This document shows, one piece after another, positions 52,384 to 60,210 of a stretch of DNA of 64,000 nucleotides; positions within the stretch are counted from its first letter, which is position 1, and every line of letters begins with the position of its first letter. The notes below the pieces were generated by a model. It was not told the origin of the DNA. It saw nothing but the letters and a program-made list of their open reading frames with translations, and ran no database searches. The stretch lies in NCBI GenBank assembly GCA_046154585.1, contig JBJXDX010000048.1, forward strand, positions 18,827-82,826, given 5' to 3'. Both the position numbers and the translations under genes were made by a program. The DNA is from CADEFX01 sp046154585 (GTDB lineage: Bacteria; Pseudomonadota; Alphaproteobacteria; Rhizobiales; Hyphomicrobiaceae).

Positions 52384-53106
52384 TCATGGAGTTGAGTCGG
52401 GGCCTGCTGCCTTGGCCAGCGCGTCGACATCTCCCACCGAGATACGCCGCGGATCGAGCCTCTTGATGATTCCGATCGCTTCCAGCTGTTTCAACTGGCG
52501 ACTGACGGTTTCCAAGCGGAGACCCAGATAGTCGGCCATTTCGGTGCGTGTGAGCGGCATAATCAGCTGGCGGCATGGCCCCTGTTCGCAATCGGGACAT
52601 GGCCGCGATGTGCGTTGCAGGATGGTTAGCAGCAGCGCCGCCACCTTTTCTTGCGCAGTCTTGCGGCCGAGCAGGAGCATCCAATCGCGAGCCGCGTCGA
52701 CCGAATCCAGCGTGCGCTCGAGAAAAATCTGATTCAGGTCAGACTGTTCCTGCATGAACCCTTCAAAGAAGGCGCGTCCGTAGCAACAGAGCTGAACTTC
52801 CGTTGCGGTCTCTGCCGTGTAAGGAAATTCCGCTCTAAACGGTCGACCAAGGAAATCGCCGGGGAATAACAAGGCCACGATCTGCTGTCGGCCGTCCGAC
52901 AGGGCTTTAGAAAGCTTGATGACGCCGGAGAGCACCGTGGCACACCAATCCTCAGAGGCGGTCACGCCGGCGATCAGCTGCCCGGCGGGATACAAGCGCC
53001 GATAGGACCTGCGGTTCAGGCGGGCGAGTTGCTGTGTGTTGAGTACCCGGCATATCGCCGTCTCTCGCACAGCGCACGCAGAACAGGCTTTTGGCCGAAA
53101 CGTCAT
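52384..53106 (-). CDS. fnr: Crp/Fnr-family oxygen-sensing regulator (FnrL/FnrN type)
   Basis: A 240-residue regulator with an N-terminal cysteine set CSACAVRETAIC (C-x2-C-x7-C), a further central Cys pair in QLCCYGRAFF for the [4Fe-4S] cluster, a cyclic-nucleotide-like fold with LFPGDFLGRPF, and a C-terminal helix-turn-helix TRTEMADYLGLRLETVSRQLKQLE, whose E..SR recognition residues match FNR. The ATG at 53106 begins MTFRPKACSAC. It lies divergent from the DUF6455 genes with an FNR box midway, so autoregulation is likely. Its neighbour is narK. Confidence 0.93.
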   Translation of the reverse strand: MTFRPKACSACAVRETAICRVLNTQQLARLNRRSYRRLYPAGQLIAGVTASEDWCATVLSGVIKLSKALSDGRQQIVALLFPGDFLGRPFRAEFPYTAETATEVQLCCYGRAFFEGFMQEQSDLNQIFLERTLDSVDAARDWMLLLGRKTAQEKVAALLLTILQRTSRPCPDCEQGPCRQLIMPLTRTEMADYLGLRLETVSRQLKQLEAIGIIKRLDPRRISVGDVDALAKAAGPDSTP

Positions 53107-53164
53107 CAAGGTCGTGTGCTCCCGACTAGCAACGCGATCCACGCACAATTTGCCGCAGCTTGGT

Positions 53165-53178
53165 TTGACATAGGTCAA
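53165..53178. promoter_or_regulatory. FNR-type box between fnr and the DUF6455 operon
   Basis: TTGACATAGGTCAA, a symmetric TTGAC-N4-GTCAA site. Its centre is about 65 bp from the fnr ATG and about 60 bp from the GTG of the first DUF6455 gene, so it is suitably placed for both divergent promoters. Confidence 0.8.
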
Positions 53179-53231
53179 GCGGCGGATGTCGGTTTGCGAC
53201 AGCATCGAAGCACCGCAGAAGGATTTGGCTC

Positions 53232-53537
53232 GTGAGCGATTTCTGCCTCAGTCCGCACACAATGGAGAGCATTGCACGCCAGGCCGACCTGATGGATCGA
53301 ATGGTCCTACGTGCCGGCATCGGCTCGTCGGGCATGGCGCGAAGCGCCGATCCGGCCCTCTGGTACGAAGCGCGCCTCAAATGCATTGGCTGCGCAGTGA
53401 GTCAGAGGTGCGTGCAGTTTCTCGCATCGCCCAGACCACCGGGGCAGACGCAAGTTCCACGCTTCTGCGCCAACCGTACGTTCTTTGGAGATTTGGGCCG
53501 GCGGGTCAGCAACTTGGAGTTGGGAGGAACAAAATGA
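53232..53537 (+). CDS. DUF6455 family protein, copy 1
   Basis: A 101-residue protein starting with GTG (AAGGA eight bases upstream). It shows the family pattern: a helical start ARQADLMDRMVLRAG, then CIGCAVSQRCVQFL (C-x2-C-x5-C) and a final PRFCANRTFF. The four cysteines suggest a metal or FeS site, but none has been shown to my knowledge. It shares an FNR box with fnr. Its stop overlaps the next start (ATGA). Confidence 0.82.
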   Translation: MSDFCLSPHTMESIARQADLMDRMVLRAGIGSSGMARSADPALWYEARLKCIGCAVSQRCVQFLASPRPPGQTQVPRFCANRTFFGDLGRRVSNLELGGTK

Positions 53538-53989
53538 TCGTCCAGCACGCATTGGATTTCCTCACGCGCCTGCGCCAGACCTGGCGTCGGATTTTGAGCA
53601 GACGTCGAGCGCTGAATGAATTGGCGGCTTGCCCGCCAGGTGAGCTGAGGCGCATCGCCTCAGATGTGGGACTGAGCGGCGACGATCTACGCCGGCTCTA
53701 TTGCGGTCACAATGGGCCGTCTGAGTTATTGCCGCAACGACTACAGCTGTTGGGAATCGATCCGGAGTTTGTGAGGCATGCGGCGCCCACGACATTCAGA
53801 GATCTTGCGCGCGTGTGCGCGTCCTGCAAAGCGTCGCGCCGTTGCGCGCGCGATTTGGCTCGCGGCGACGTTCAGGCTGGAATGGATTCCTATTGCCTGA
53901 ACGGCCCGATCATCGATGCCCTGACGGTACGCGACGGACGTCGGTTCATTAGCGCCGAAACAGGGAGGTGGACATGGACTGGCCGATGA
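53534..53989 (+). CDS. DUF6455 family protein, copy 2 (with N-terminal helical part)
   Basis: A 151-residue protein. The first 45 residues are helical and basic (HALDFLTRLRQTWRRILSRRRALNELAACP) and look like the DUF1127-like start of small regulatory proteins. The end contains CASCKASRRCARDL (C-x2-C-x5-C) and a late SYCLNGPII. It begins by ATGA overlap with copy 1 and overlaps copy 3 by 16 bp, so the three are translated together. Function unknown; low-oxygen expression is implied by the FNR box. Confidence 0.78.
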   Translation: MIVQHALDFLTRLRQTWRRILSRRRALNELAACPPGELRRIASDVGLSGDDLRRLYCGHNGPSELLPQRLQLLGIDPEFVRHAAPTTFRDLARVCASCKASRRCARDLARGDVQAGMDSYCLNGPIIDALTVRDGRRFISAETGRWTWTGR

Positions 53990-54228
53990 CACGCCGAGTC
54001 GAACGACAAGCGACGCGCATGCATGACGTGATGGAGCGGCTGAATGTTGACGGTGCAGCACTGGCACGTGTGCGCCAAGGTCAGGCCTATGCGGAAGCAC
54101 GCACCCGTTGCGTGACCTGCGGGACCAGCGACAGATGTCTCCGATGGCTGGACAGCCCGCCCGCCTCAAGCAAGCCGCCCGACTTCTGTCCAAACCTGCG
54201 CCTGTTTGAGCAATACCGAAAAACCTAG
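53974..54228 (+). CDS. DUF6455 family protein, copy 3
   Basis: An 84-residue protein: MDWPMTRRVERQATRMHDVMERL, then CVTCGTSDRCLRWLDSP (C-x2-C-x5-C) and PPDFCPNLRLFEQY. The ATG at 53974 follows GGGAGG; a GTG two codons earlier is inside that ribosome-binding site. It is the closest to the bare family consensus of the three tandem copies. Confidence 0.82.
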   Translation: MDWPMTRRVERQATRMHDVMERLNVDGAALARVRQGQAYAEARTRCVTCGTSDRCLRWLDSPPASSKPPDFCPNLRLFEQYRKT

Positions 54229-54731
54229 ACCCGCCTCTAAGCGCGGCGCGTGCGAGCATTTAATGAGTTCACGGCCGCTATGACTCGTCGGTGGCAACGA
54301 GTGGCGCGCGGCAACGTGAGGCTGATCTCAAAGGTTGCGCAGCCATCACCTTGGCATTGAAACTGCTTCCGCGCCGAGCGCCACTTCGGCATCGACTCGT
54401 TCCACATTGCCCCGCCCGGTCGTCAAATATGCTTGGATTGCGATGACCCGCAGAGAGACTGTTGATGGCACCAGGATCTGCGTCGAAACTGAAATCATCC
54501 ATCTGTCTGCGGCCGGGTGTTTGTTTCATTATTGTATCGAGCCGAGGAACCGGCTGAAAGGGCTCTATTACAAGTCCTGTCGATGTCCGAAATCGTCAGA
54601 AGCAGACCTGCATCCAGAACTGACGTATCGCCAACCGGTAGCGTTGGTTCGCTTGATGCCAGGAGCGGAAGTCGTCCGAAACGGCCGCTCCTGGGGTGTG
54701 GGCATGACGCTATCAGCGAGGAGACGAGAAG
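54229..54731. other. Intergenic region between DUF6455 copy 3 and the RidA gene
   Basis: No gene with recognisable motifs is seen on either strand in these 503 bp; the short frames present have non-coding-like composition. The RidA promoter is expected near its 3' end. Confidence 0.45.
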
Positions 54732-55109
54732 ATGAAGCGTGTGGTGCATACGGGGCTCCCGGAGTTCGGCCGCCCGACCGAGCACGCTGTGATGGCGGAC
54801 GGCCATCTCCGCACGACGGCTGTGCCTCTCAAGATGGACGGGACTTTCGAGACCGGCGATGCGCGGAGCCAGATCGCACTGGCGCTTGAGAATCTCGAGA
54901 AGACAGTCAAGGCGGCTGGGGGTGACATCACGGACGTGATTCAGGCGCTCTGCTTCTTGACCAACGCCGATTACGTGCCGGTTCTCAACGAGGAATGGAC
55001 CAAGCGCTTCAAGCCGCCCTACCCCAACCGCGGCGTCCTGATCGTGAATGCCATCGGCGTTCCGGGGATCGTCATCCTGATCCAGGTCCACGCCTACATC
55101 GAGCCATGA
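54732..55109 (+). CDS. RidA/YjgF-family protein
   Basis: A 125-residue protein of the Rid family, whose archetype removes reactive imine/enamine intermediates. The pattern ARSQIALALENLEKTVKAAGGDITDVIQALCFLTNADYV and the later PPYPNRGVLIVN (with the Arg of the active site) are typical. AGGAG lies eight bases before the start. The last strand is unusual (GIVILIQVHAYIE). No partner enzyme is next to it, so its substrate is unknown. Confidence 0.85.
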   Translation: MKRVVHTGLPEFGRPTEHAVMADGHLRTTAVPLKMDGTFETGDARSQIALALENLEKTVKAAGGDITDVIQALCFLTNADYVPVLNEEWTKRFKPPYPNRGVLIVNAIGVPGIVILIQVHAYIEP

Positions 55110-55769
55110 AACCGCGATCGCCCCGCGACGCCTTCGGCCTGCTAGGGGTGAAGTGCCCCGGTTGCCGTCGACGGCACAGGCACGTCAAAAGCCGACAGTC
55201 GGCACTCAACAAGATGAGTCCGCAACAGAAGTTCTCCGTGCGCACAAACTGATCTCCGGCTCGACGCGGCGGCAATCCATGTGTCAAACGTGCGCAGCAT
55301 TCTCGTGCCCCACATCGGAGCTGTTACCCGTCGGTCTATCAACGGCGATGATAGAAGACGCCTCGACGTGCAAAGAGGCAAGTCCCTGCACGCCGAGGCT
55401 TCAAACGGACGCGCTGCGGGAAGCGCGCGGTCCGATTCCATAACGGGCAGTGATGGCGCGACGGTGGCTGGCCGTACTCGGGGAAGCGCGTTCACATGGC
55501 CAACCTCGGCCAGGTGCAGGGCAATGCATTGGAGGCTCATGCGGCGACCGCTGATTGAATTGGCGCGGCGTAGACGCATGACCGACGCGAGATTCGTCGG
55601 GGCCGCCGTAGCGTGCCAGTCGGGACCATCTGGCGAGAAACCTCGGCAATCCCGCAACTATCATCCTTGTTGGCAAAACAAGCGGAAACCTCGCTATGCC
55701 CGCATGGAGCTTAAACACACCGACGGCATCTCACTTGAAGGCAAAACAGTTGGACAGTCGTGCACGCAA
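55110..55769. other. Region without a supported gene, between RidA and the second exporter
   Basis: About 660 bp with only overlapping shadow-like frames. I could not match any to a family. It may hold decayed island cargo. Confidence 0.4.
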
Positions 55770-57320
55770 TTACGTTCGCGGCCGATGGCCGCTCGGCGGC
55801 CAGGCGATCAGCGCGATGAGCGGGTAGACGAGGAGCGAGGTCCACAGGTAGAGGTTAAAGGAGTTGATGTAGCCAATGTTGGTGGCTTGGCGATTCACCT
55901 CTCCCGCGATTTGCGCGAGGCCTGTTGCAGTCTCGGCGCTCCAGCCGCCCATTGCAGTTTGCAGGTTTAGCGCAGCGCTGAACGGATTGATCCACTGCAC
56001 GAGGTCAGCGTAATTGATCTTTTGAGTGTGAAATACGACCACAACGCTTGCCGAGATGTAGAAGCTGGAAGCCACGCTACGCACGAAGTGAAACAGCGCG
56101 GCGCCCTCCGCCGACCGGCGCGGGTCGAGGTTCGAGAAGGTGACCAGTGTCATCGGCACCCAGAGCCATCCGACGCCGAAACCTTGCAACCCCATGACCC
56201 AGGCGACCTCCAAGAGGGACACATTCATCTCGAACCGCGCCATCTCGAGGCCCGCAATGGTGTGCATGCCGAAGCCGATCAGGACCAGCAGCCGTGGATT
56301 CCACGAGCTGGCGAAAAGGATCATGATCAGCATCGACAAAACGGTGCCGGCGCCGCGCGAGGCGATCAGAAGGCCGACCGTGAATTCGGGCAGGTTGCGC
56401 AATTGTTGCAGCATGGCCGGAACGAGCACCATCGGCGTCACGAACAGCATGCCGAATACCGCGGATATGCCGATCCCCAAGGCAAAATTGCGCTCAAGTA
56501 AAAGACGCGGGTCGATGAAGGGGCGATCTTTCGTCAGGCTGTGCGCCAGGAAGATCCAACCAAAGAGAACCGCCAGTAGCGCCTCGACGATGATCTCCGT
56601 CGAACCGAACCATTCCGCGCGTTCGCCGCGATCAAGCATGAGCTGAATGCAAGCGACGGCAATCGAGAGGCTCAAGAAGCCGATCCAGTCGAGCTTGGGC
56701 CGCTCGTCCCGCGGCGGGTCCGGCTTGATGGCAGTCAGCGCACCGATACAGGCGAGAAGTGCAATCGGGATCAGGATGAAAAACACCCACCGCCACGAGA
56801 TCTGCTCGCTGACATATCCGCCAATCAGCGGCGCGAGCGTGGGCGGGATGCTCACGCCCATCGAATAAATCGCGAGCGCCGGCGCGCGCTTTGTCCCGGT
56901 GAACTCATCGATGACAACCGATTGCGAGATCGGCGTCAGCGGAGAACCGAAGGCCGATTGCAGCACCCGCCAAAAGACGAGCTCGGCGAGCGTGGTGGCG
57001 AAGCCGCACATCACGGTCGTGGCGGTGAAGCCCGCGATGCCCCAGATCATCGCGCGGCGGCGCCCGAAGCGGCTTGCGATCCAGCCGGCGAGCGGAATGG
57101 TCACTGCCGTCGCAATCAGATTGGCCGTCACCACCCATGAGATTTGATCGGGGCTCGCCGAAAGGGCGCCTTGGATCTGTGGCAGCGACACGTTGGCGAT
57201 GGTGAGACTGGTTGCGTATAAGGTCGTGACCAGCGTGCAAGTGATGAGAAGCCACACGGCGTGTTGGTCCCGGATGCGGTCATGCGTCGCCCGACAACCA
57301 TGGTCCGGCGCATCTCGCAA
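55770..57320 (-). CDS. DHA2-family multidrug exporter (MFS), second copy
   Basis: A 516-residue, 14-helix exporter: ANVSLPQIQGALSASPDQISWVVTANLIATAVTIP, GWIASRFGRRRAMIWG (motif A), SMGVSIPPTLAPLIGGYVSE (motif C) and a final helix SLLVYPLIALIAWPP. It is a clear but diverged relative of the exporter at 22,494. The TTG at 57320 is the longest possible start; the true start may be a GTG further in. No adaptor gene accompanies it. Located near the right end of the island. Confidence 0.85.
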   Translation of the reverse strand: MRDAPDHGCRATHDRIRDQHAVWLLITCTLVTTLYATSLTIANVSLPQIQGALSASPDQISWVVTANLIATAVTIPLAGWIASRFGRRRAMIWGIAGFTATTVMCGFATTLAELVFWRVLQSAFGSPLTPISQSVVIDEFTGTKRAPALAIYSMGVSIPPTLAPLIGGYVSEQISWRWVFFILIPIALLACIGALTAIKPDPPRDERPKLDWIGFLSLSIAVACIQLMLDRGERAEWFGSTEIIVEALLAVLFGWIFLAHSLTKDRPFIDPRLLLERNFALGIGISAVFGMLFVTPMVLVPAMLQQLRNLPEFTVGLLIASRGAGTVLSMLIMILFASSWNPRLLVLIGFGMHTIAGLEMARFEMNVSLLEVAWVMGLQGFGVGWLWVPMTLVTFSNLDPRRSAEGAALFHFVRSVASSFYISASVVVVFHTQKINYADLVQWINPFSAALNLQTAMGGWSAETATGLAQIAGEVNRQATNIGYINSFNLYLWTSLLVYPLIALIAWPPSGHRPRT

Positions 57321-58236
57321 AGTCCAACGCTTTTGCAGTTTCCCTTAACGTCCTGCAGAGGAGCCGCCGCATCTTCGCTGCTGGAGGACTGCCGGCGCCG
57401 AGGCTCGCGAATCGGGAAAGCCCATGAAGGCGGCGCAGCGGCGCGACGACACAACCGGCGCGACCGGCCGGCAGCTTGTCCTCGATGAAAGGCTGAGACT
57501 GCTGCGGGCCCAGCAGGAGGACAACACGCAGGCCTGGTTCGCGACGCGCGACAAAGATCCCGTGTTTCGTTGCAGTGCGCGATGCTCTGCGAGCTGCGAC
57601 TCTCTCCGCGCATCGCGCGCATTCACTATGTATTTTGCATTCCACCTTCACGGGTTCAGACCGGAGATTTTGGCAAAGGACGCCCAACCACCCGGCCGGC
57701 AAATGCCGACGGAGGCGGGCGGTCCCTTGCCTTTGCTTGCACTCCCCCACTTGGACGAGCCGTCGCAATCGGCACCGGACGTAGCGGTCACGCTCGCCGG
57801 GATCACTGGCTATGTCTTCGCGGTGACCCGCGCCGGCCAGGGCGTCCAGCGTAAGGACGTGCCCCCGAGGTTGGACCGGTACCCCCTTCCTCGACCTGCA
57901 CCGCATCGACCGGGCGTCTAGGATGACCTCTTACCGCCATCGCGCGTCACGCGATCCACGGCGCAGCCCGGCGCAAAGCCCAGCGACCCAAATACGGTTA
58001 GACCTCGCGTGTTCAGGACGAGATCTCCGGACTTCGGTCCGTCGAGCGGTTGGTGCTTCACCAGCCGCTTTTTCTTTATCGTGAGGACTCTTCACAGGGC
58101 TCACGGCAAAGATCGCCATGGGGCCTGTAGACGGCAGCGAGCGTTTTACATTTCGCTCGTAAGGGATTGATCCGCTGATGCGGCCAACACCCCCGTTTTA
58201 CATCTAAGTGCTTGAAGTCACAGAAGAGCAGGTAGC
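57321..58236. other. Island right-end region with no supported gene
   Basis: About 900 bp between the exporter start and the right attachment site. The frames present (for example one at 57,424-57,921 plus, and one at 57,922-58,090 minus) lack recognisable domains. GTTTTACA words occur at 58,143-58,150 and 58,195-58,202, matching those beside the left attachment site. Confidence 0.45.
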
Positions 58237-58281
58237 CTGCAAATCTGCGTACCCCGGTTCAATTCCGGGCGTGCCCTCCAA
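58237..58281 (+). repeat. Right attachment repeat: 3' half of tRNA-Cys
   Basis: CTGCAAATCTGCGTACCCC through the T arm to CCTCCAA, identical to 40,644-40,688 except one base (C for G in the acceptor strand). It lacks the 5' half, so it is not a tRNA gene. It is followed by a degenerate copy of the terminator hairpin at 58,292-58,310, and similarity extends to about 58,358. Confidence 0.9.
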
Positions 58282-58462
58282 TCTTCAGCTCAAAACGGCA
58301 CTCCCGTTTTACGGACCATTTTACAATTTGCGTTCGCGATCCGCGCTATCCAGCTGGCGTTCGCCGCACGGCAGCTCTAGCTGCTGATCGCCAAGGGAAT
58401 TCTTGGGACACCTCCCCTCGTTTCGCCATGTTGAAGCGGTTAGCTGGGACGAACGTTCACAG

Positions 58463-59557
58463 ATGGGCAAAACCCTGATGCGCGACTTCGGTCTCTGCGT
58501 TCGCTCCCGGCCTGACCCTGGGCCTGACATTGCCATCGCAGCGCTCGCGTCTGGCGTGCCCGAGCACCGTATCGATCAGGAGGCAACGCGCGATATCGTT
58601 CTTTCCATCGCGCCCGCACTGCGCAGTCACGAAGCCCTTTTTCTCAATACCGGCATTAAGACGCGCTATTCTTGCGTGCCGCTCGAATGGCACTTCGAGT
58701 CGCATGGGTGGGAGGCCCGCAATCGCGTCTTCCAGGAGGCTGCGGCCGATCTCCTGGAACGCGTGAGCCGGGACTGCATCGGCCGGTCGGGCATCGATAT
58801 GGATGACATCGAAGCCATCGTGACGGTGTCCACCACGGGGCTCGCCGTCCCAAGTCTCGACGCAATCCTGGCCAATCGCCTGGGCCTTCCCGCCACCATC
58901 GAGCGGCTGCCCATTTTTGGCCTCGGGTGCGCTGGCGGCGTGAGCGGCCTTGCACGCGCGGCGCGGATGGCACGGTCCCTGCCGCGAGGCATCGTGTTGC
59001 TCCTCGTCGTCGAACTGTGCACGATCAACTGCCGCAACACGGACCACACCATCAAGAACTTCATCTCGGCCGCGCTGTTTGGCGACGGCGCGGCAGCGCT
59101 GCTCCTGCATCGCGCGACCGATGGTGAGGCTCCGCGCCGTCTCGTCGCGTCCGGCGAGCACATGTGGCAGCAAAGCGAACACATGATGGGTTGGTCCATC
59201 GAGGACGACGGTTTCGGAGTCGTCCTCAGCCCCGACATTCCACGCTGTGCGCGCGAGGAACTGCGGCCGGCTGTCGATCATTTTCTCGCGAGCCACGGCC
59301 TTGCCCTAGGCGACCTCGCCGGTGTCGTCATGCACCCGGGCGGGCGCAAAGTGCTCGAGGCGGCCCAAAGTGCGCTCGCCTTGCCGCAAGAGACTTTCCA
59401 CCACGCCTGGGGCGTCCTTGCCGACTACGGCAACATGTCGTCGCCGACGGCCCTGTTCGTGCTCCAGCGCACAGTGTCGGCGGAGGCGTCCGGCCTGCAT
59501 TTGCTGATCGCCTTCGGGCCGGGCTTCTCCGTGTCCTTTGCCGTGTTGGATCTGTGA
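58463..59557 (+). CDS. Type III polyketide synthase (chalcone/alkylresorcinol synthase family)
   Basis: A 364-residue condensing enzyme. The catalytic Cys is in IFGLGCAGGVSGLARA (near residue 156), the His in VVMHPGGRKVLEAA and the Asn in YGNMSSPTALFVL: the full Cys-His-Asn triad. Bacterial members extend fatty acyl-CoA with malonyl units to alkylresorcinols or alkylpyrones. An ATG at 58463 was chosen; an in-frame TTG 20 codons earlier also exists. It is followed after 3 bp by a methyltransferase gene, a pair known from Bacillus (bpsAB) and Streptomyces (srsAB) phenolic-lipid clusters. Confidence 0.9.
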   Translation: MGKTLMRDFGLCVRSRPDPGPDIAIAALASGVPEHRIDQEATRDIVLSIAPALRSHEALFLNTGIKTRYSCVPLEWHFESHGWEARNRVFQEAAADLLERVSRDCIGRSGIDMDDIEAIVTVSTTGLAVPSLDAILANRLGLPATIERLPIFGLGCAGGVSGLARAARMARSLPRGIVLLLVVELCTINCRNTDHTIKNFISAALFGDGAAALLLHRATDGEAPRRLVASGEHMWQQSEHMMGWSIEDDGFGVVLSPDIPRCAREELRPAVDHFLASHGLALGDLAGVVMHPGGRKVLEAAQSALALPQETFHHAWGVLADYGNMSSPTALFVLQRTVSAEASGLHLLIAFGPGFSVSFAVLDL

Positions 59558-59560
59558 TCC

Positions 59561-60088
59561 GTGGACATTGCCATCGGGCTACCGCAAATCGCGGCGTTGC
59601 TGGTCCTGATCCAGCGCGGCGCCGAGGAGGTTCACTCAGCGCGCAATACCAAGGCGCTTCTGGCGCGCGGCGCACGCGAAGAAGGCGCTAGCTACTATCC
59701 AGTGGTCGCGGTCGCGCATCTGAGCTGGATCGCCGGCCTCTTTTTTCTCATTCCGCCGGACGCGCAGCCGGTCTGGCCGTTGATCGGCCTGTATCTCGCC
59801 TTGCAGGTGGCGCGCTATTGGGTGATTGCGACGCTCGGGCCGTATTGGACACACCGCATCATCACGATCGACGATGCTCCGATGGTGTCGTCCGGCGCCT
59901 ACGGCCGCGTGAGGCATCCCAACTACGCCATCACGGTTGCCGAGACGCTGCTGCTGCCGTGTGCGTTCCAGGCCGTCGCTCTCGGCCTCATCATGACGGC
60001 AATCTGGGTGGCGGTCCTGAGCTACAAGATCCGGCTTGAAGATGCCGCGCTCGCAACGCGCCAGCGCGGCCATGACGATCGAGGTTGA
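59561..60088 (+). CDS. Isoprenylcysteine carboxyl methyltransferase-like protein (ICMT family)
   Basis: A 175-residue membrane methyltransferase starting with GTG: helices near residues 5-20, 45-65, 70-90 and 120-150. It carries the ICMT motif GAYGRVRHPNYAITVAETLLLP, in which RHPNY binds the cofactor, then the glutamate in IRLEDAAL. In phenolic-lipid clusters the ICMT-like partner methylates the resorcinol or pyrone product of the type III synthase, as SrsB does. It starts 3 bp after the synthase stop. Confidence 0.9.
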   Translation: MDIAIGLPQIAALLVLIQRGAEEVHSARNTKALLARGAREEGASYYPVVAVAHLSWIAGLFFLIPPDAQPVWPLIGLYLALQVARYWVIATLGPYWTHRIITIDDAPMVSSGAYGRVRHPNYAITVAETLLLPCAFQAVALGLIMTAIWVAVLSYKIRLEDAALATRQRGHDDRG

Positions 60089-60210
60089 GCGCCGCGCGCC
60101 AGGTGCGCGCTGTGCCGTGCGGCCTGTGGATAACGGTCATGAACGCATGAGCGATTTGGGCAACTCGCCCGAATCAGGCGACTCAGGTGATCCGCAACCG
60201 AGGCGGCCTG

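Noticed and set aside
54335..54889. Plus-strand frame running from the intergenic region into the RidA gene
   Set aside because: It reads RidA in the wrong frame and lacks motifs upstream of it.
57424..57921. Plus-strand frame of 165 codons near the island's right end
   Set aside because: A short stretch looks protein-like (RLRLLRAQQEDNTQAW), but I cannot assign a family and the rest is Pro/Arg-rich shadow-like text. Kept as part of an unassigned region.
58237..58281. Second tRNA gene
   Set aside because: Only the anticodon loop to the 3' end is present; the acceptor and D-arm 5' parts are missing, so it is an attachment-site duplicate.
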